Part shown: positions 8,374 through 10,854 of the stretch, one piece after another | Position numbering within the stretch: the first letter of the stretch is position 1 | How the letters are laid out: each line of letters starts with the position of its first letter | From: Discostella pseudostelligera | Taxonomy: Eukaryota > Bacillariophyta > Thalassiosirophyceae > Thalassiosirales > Thalassiosiraceae | Length of the DNA stretch: 10,854 nucleotides | Direction of reading: 5' to 3' | Assembly: GCA_036940085.1 (NCBI GenBank) | Contig: JALLBK010000861.1 | Location: 1 to 10,854, forward strand | Notes under the pieces: generated by a model | What the model was told of the DNA's origin: nothing | Seen by the model: only the letters and a program-made list of their open reading frames with translations | Database searches by the model: none | Made by a program: the position numbers and the translations under genes

Positions 8374-10308
8374 CCTTTTTAACTGGCTTATTCATCAAGT
8401 GATCTCCTGCCTCACCTGAATACCCTGCAAATCCCCATGTTGATTCATCAATGGTCTGATCCAAGTCTGCCCTCGTGGTGCAATAGTTCATGTTGTGCAC
8501 CAAGCATCAAAAGATGTAGTCAAACTTGGCGCATGGATTGTACCCATCTGTACCTCTTGCCGCCTCTTCATAATTAATATTGAGCTTGAAGTGATGCTTG
8601 ATGGCCTTTCACCAACTCTCTGTCATGCAATTAGCAATTGAATCAAACCTTGCATCATTCCTCATAAAGCGATACCTCAGCGTGGCGGGAGTGCTGTCCA
8701 AGGCACCATGCCTGATTGGAATAGCCATCCACTTAACAAGGAAGATCTTTTACAGTACACGGCTGCCACTCATGACCAATTCCTATGCCAGTCACCTTTG
8801 TTGAAGCATACACATTTGTTGTCATTACCACATGTCAAAAGTATGGCATCCAGTGGTCCATCTGTACACCACTCTCCGCAGGTGACATGAGAGGAAACAG
8901 CATTTGGAAGAAGAACATAGCATCAGTATGAACTTGTTCAGCAGTCAGACCATGCCTCTTCAACACATCCACATCAAGACAGCCCCTCCTCAACAATGGC
9001 TTCACATTCAATGATGTAGCACCTTGTCTCTGATACGTCCCATCATGAATGTATCAGGTTTCCATCCATCATAAAAGAATTTCCATCCTTGAATTGATCA
9101 TTCTCCATCATCATTTGGTGGTAACACTTGTGCTCCTGTTGGGGTGAAGTGACCAGTGTACTTGTTTCGAATCAAAGCAAGGAGCAAATGAATACAGTGA
9201 CCAACCACCGGGATTATCAATCTCTTCTTCAGGTGGTGCATCATACTTTGGATGGTATTGAAAGTCAGGTGGGGGTTGAGGAGGAAACCAACCCGGTGGA
9301 GATCCCCTAAGGATGGGGACAATACTACAATCACCTTCCTCACCACATTCATCGCTGTCATCATCCATGTTGTCTGCTTCATGCTCCTCCTCAACATTCA
9401 TCAGGAACTGATTCTCTGGCCCCTCTTCATCACTATCACCTCCTGCATATTCAATGTCATTGTTTTCATCATTCTTTTCTTCCTCGCCATCAACATCCTC
9501 CTCCTCCTCAATGCAGGATTCCTCCTCTGGTAGTAGTCCCTCAATTGGTGGCAATGTTGGTGGCAATGTTGCTAGTTCCATGGCAGGCATCACAAACCCA
9601 CCCAATGAAGTCATTACTCCTGTCAACTCTGATTCTGCAGTGGATCCATTTGCAATGTTGACTTGGTAAGTTGGTCTAGTACTATTCTCTCCACTATCAC
9701 CACCACCATGCATGGTGACTTCATTGTAGTGGGAGTGGTGGACTGTGCAGAGTTTCTACCAACCATCTGCCTCTGCATCATGATCATACTCCCACTGGTC
9801 CTGGCAACCATGGTGAAGCTTCTTGTTGTTACAAACGGGATGATTGCAGGTGTCAAGATTATTTCCAAATACACCAAAGCAAAATGTGGCTCCTGGATGC
9901 CAATTGCACTCTGGTCGTGCTGCTCCTGCTGCTGCTACGCAGCAGTAGCTGGTGGTGTTGCTGGCGCTACTAGCACTTGTCATACTTGGAGCTGCTACCC
10001 CCTGCCCTACTCCTGTCGTCACTACAAAGGATGCTGCTGTTGCCACTGCACCAGATGGAGGAGGTGGTACTACTGTCACCACAACTGCCTCTGACCGTGA
10101 TGCTCCATGCTTCTTCCCCTGTTTGACAACATGATTTGTTGAACATTTTGCAGGCATTTTAGCCTGCACTTCAACTGTATCCAATGCTGATGAATTTGGG
10201 GCTGTTGATGATGATGCTTTTTTGAAAGCTAGAGCTGCTTTTGGTGCTGTTGGACCTTTTACCACCGTGGGTCTTCATGGAAGGGCTGTTAGTACCTGTC
10301 AGTGCCAT

Positions 10309-10624
10309 TCACTGCAGCTGGAGACAAATATCAATGAGATAATGGTGGTCGATTATGGCGTAATTAATGAGTTTTGGGTGTGCTGATGGGTGTTGGAGGG
10401 AGTTTTTTTGTTAGTGGTTTTGTATGTAGGAAGAGTGGCCCACACAAAAATTTCAAACATTGTCCAACTTTTGGGGCCTATTTCATTATGCACAAGCCAG
10501 TAGAGTGACACAAAATGGAAGTAAATTAGGCTATTCCAAAAGCATTTTTGGTAAGGATTTCAAAAATCCATCTTTCAGTCGAAAATTCCGAATGGTTCAA
10601 AAGGTATGACCATTCCAAAGGTTG
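10309..10624. other. Right subterminal non-coding region of the element
   Basis: This stretch lies between the transposase start and the right terminal repeat and would hold the transposase promoter. It carries TTTCAAACATT at 10451-10461, the inverse of the left subterminal word. Two small hairpins sit side by side: CCAAAA with TTTTGG at 10536-10551, and GGATTT with AAATCC at 10555-10569. No gene or defined promoter box was recognised. Confidence 0.5.
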
Positions 10625-10661
10625 AAATAACATTTCAAATGTTGATTTTCGGTGTGCCCCA
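10625..10661 (-). repeat. Right terminal inverted repeat of the element
   Basis: Read on the minus strand it begins TGGGGCACACCGAAAATC and continues to ATTTGAAATGTTA. It matches the left end at 6327-6366 as an imperfect inverted copy. The plus-strand end TGCCCCA (10655-10661) is followed within about 10 bp by minisatellite sequence. Confidence 0.7.
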
Positions 10662-10668
10662 CTGGAAC

Positions 10669-10757
10669 ACTAGAGGGTGCTAGTAGGAAGTGGCAATGAC
10701 CAGCCATGATAGAGGGTGGCAATGAGGACCAGCCATTGCCATCTCAAAGAGCAAGCA
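10669..10757. repeat. Minisatellite continuation beyond the transposon
   Basis: The segment repeats the unit pattern of 5552-6326: TAGAGGGTGCTAG, then AGTGGCAATGACCAGCCAT, GATAGAGGGTGGCAATGAGG, and ACCAGCCATTGCC ending CTCAAAGAGCAAG. The nearest copy by eye is 5986-6066, which has the same order of full and shortened half-units. Finding the array on both sides of the element supports insertion of the transposon into pre-existing repeat DNA. The last bases of the window (10758-10854) show nothing recognisable. Confidence 0.85.
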
Positions 10758-10854
10758 TGGGTGCTTGTCTTGAGCTGGAGGCTGAGGACCTGAGTGAAGG
10801 GCACAACTGAATGAATTGAAAGGAGATGTGCAATTTGTGTTCAGGTGAAAATTA

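Larger units (their letters stand above)
6875..10308 (-). pseudogene. PiggyBac-like (DDE_Tnp_1_7-type) transposase pseudogene
   Basis: Read from an ATG at 10308 to a TGA at 6877-6875. In order: a low-complexity N-terminus; a Cys/His-rich region (about 9911-9720) with CNHPVCNNKKLHHGC; an acidic linker; NPGGWSLYSF and KYTGHFTPTG; the core with CLVHNMNYC, TIDESTWGF, ISIDMIHR, ADNHFSGDHV and SGVDSLDHM; and a Cys-rich tail ending near CFIHHKEEFFGLSLSDW. Candidate catalytic Asp codons are at 8232-8230, 8084-8082 and 7673-7671, in the spacing and contexts of piggyBac D268, D346 and D447. The frame is broken near 10257, 9165, 9041, 8742 and 8166, and by stops at 9758 (TAG), 9100, 8837, 8611, 8509 (TGA) and 7832 (TAA). 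A partial tandem duplication (7383-7665) and further stops disturb the 3' part. Several breaks are single-base changes; for instance Ser TCA to TAA would explain 7832. The family assignment rests on recalled relatives and was not checked by a search. Confidence 0.85.
6327..10661 (-). mobile_element. Decayed piggyBac-like DNA transposon, about 4.3 kb
   Basis: The left end reads TGGGGCATGGCGCAA and the right end, on the opposite strand, TGGGGCACACCGAAAA. After the shared TGGGGCA the two ends align on to a shared block, TTTAAAATGTTA on the left and TTTGAAATGTTA on the right. They therefore form imperfect terminal inverted repeats of about 37-40 bp. Inside are a ~110-bp subterminal repeat (left) and a minus-strand transposase pseudogene. 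Minisatellite DNA of the same kind lies on both sides, which supports these borders and suggests insertion into the array. The TTAA target duplication typical of piggyBac is not seen at either border, so the exact ends may be off by a few bases or the flanks may have decayed. The element is non-autonomous as it stands. Confidence 0.75.

Noticed and set aside
8507..9100. TGA read as an amino acid (alternative code or selenocysteine) in the transposase
   Set aside because: The helicase in the same window ends in TGA and uses TGG for Trp, and the transposase also has TAG, TAA and frameshifts, so decay is the simpler reading.
9921..9950. CTGCTGC/GCAGCAG inverted repeat as a regulatory hairpin
   Set aside because: It lies within an Ala-rich low-complexity coding stretch of the pseudogene, where GCN-type codon runs give such pairs by chance.
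9128..10134. Plus-strand open frames in the right half, some Cys- or Ser-rich
   Set aside because: They are antisense shadows of the acidic and zinc-finger-like parts of the minus-strand transposase pseudogene.

Overview
The window is eukaryotic nuclear DNA, most likely from a diatom or a related stramenopile. The first half carries one protein-coding gene broken by two short GT-AG introns (104 and 81 bp). The second half carries a decayed transposon whose transposase resembles, from memory of the family, the piggyBac-like (DDE_Tnp_1_7) proteins common in diatom genomes. The taxon is inference; the gene structure and the protein motifs are read from the sequence.

Layout. Positions 1-307 are upstream or 5' leader DNA. 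Positions 308-5043 (+) encode a complete DEAH-box RNA helicase of the DHX37/Dhr1 (Ecm16) type, 1516 codons in three exons, predicted to act in nucleolar small-subunit ribosome assembly. Positions 5044-5551 hold the 3' flank with no recognisable gene. Positions 5552-6326 are a degenerate minisatellite whose unit carries a short palindromic core. Positions 6327-10661 are a piggyBac-like element of about 4.3 kb, bounded by imperfect terminal inverted repeats starting TGGGGCA. Its left end has a ~110-bp subterminal repeat, and its transposase lies on the minus strand (10308 down to 6875). The same minisatellite resumes at about 10669-10757, so the element appears to sit inside the minisatellite array. 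The last ~100 bp show nothing recognisable.

The transposase reading frame is dead. At least five frameshifts and six in-frame stops lie upstream of the third catalytic Asp, and the 3' part carries a partial tandem duplication. It is nonetheless legible end to end: a Cys/His-rich N-terminal region, an acidic linker, the catalytic core with three candidate Asp residues, and a Cys-rich C-terminal tail. One interruption is best explained as a retained spliceosomal intron (8373-8268), not as damage.

The two gene-bearing parts have no evident functional link: one is a housekeeping ribosome-assembly gene, the other repeat and transposon DNA downstream of it. I found no CRISPR array, tRNA, rRNA or prokaryote-type operon. 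The most interesting structure is the nested repeat/transposon region.
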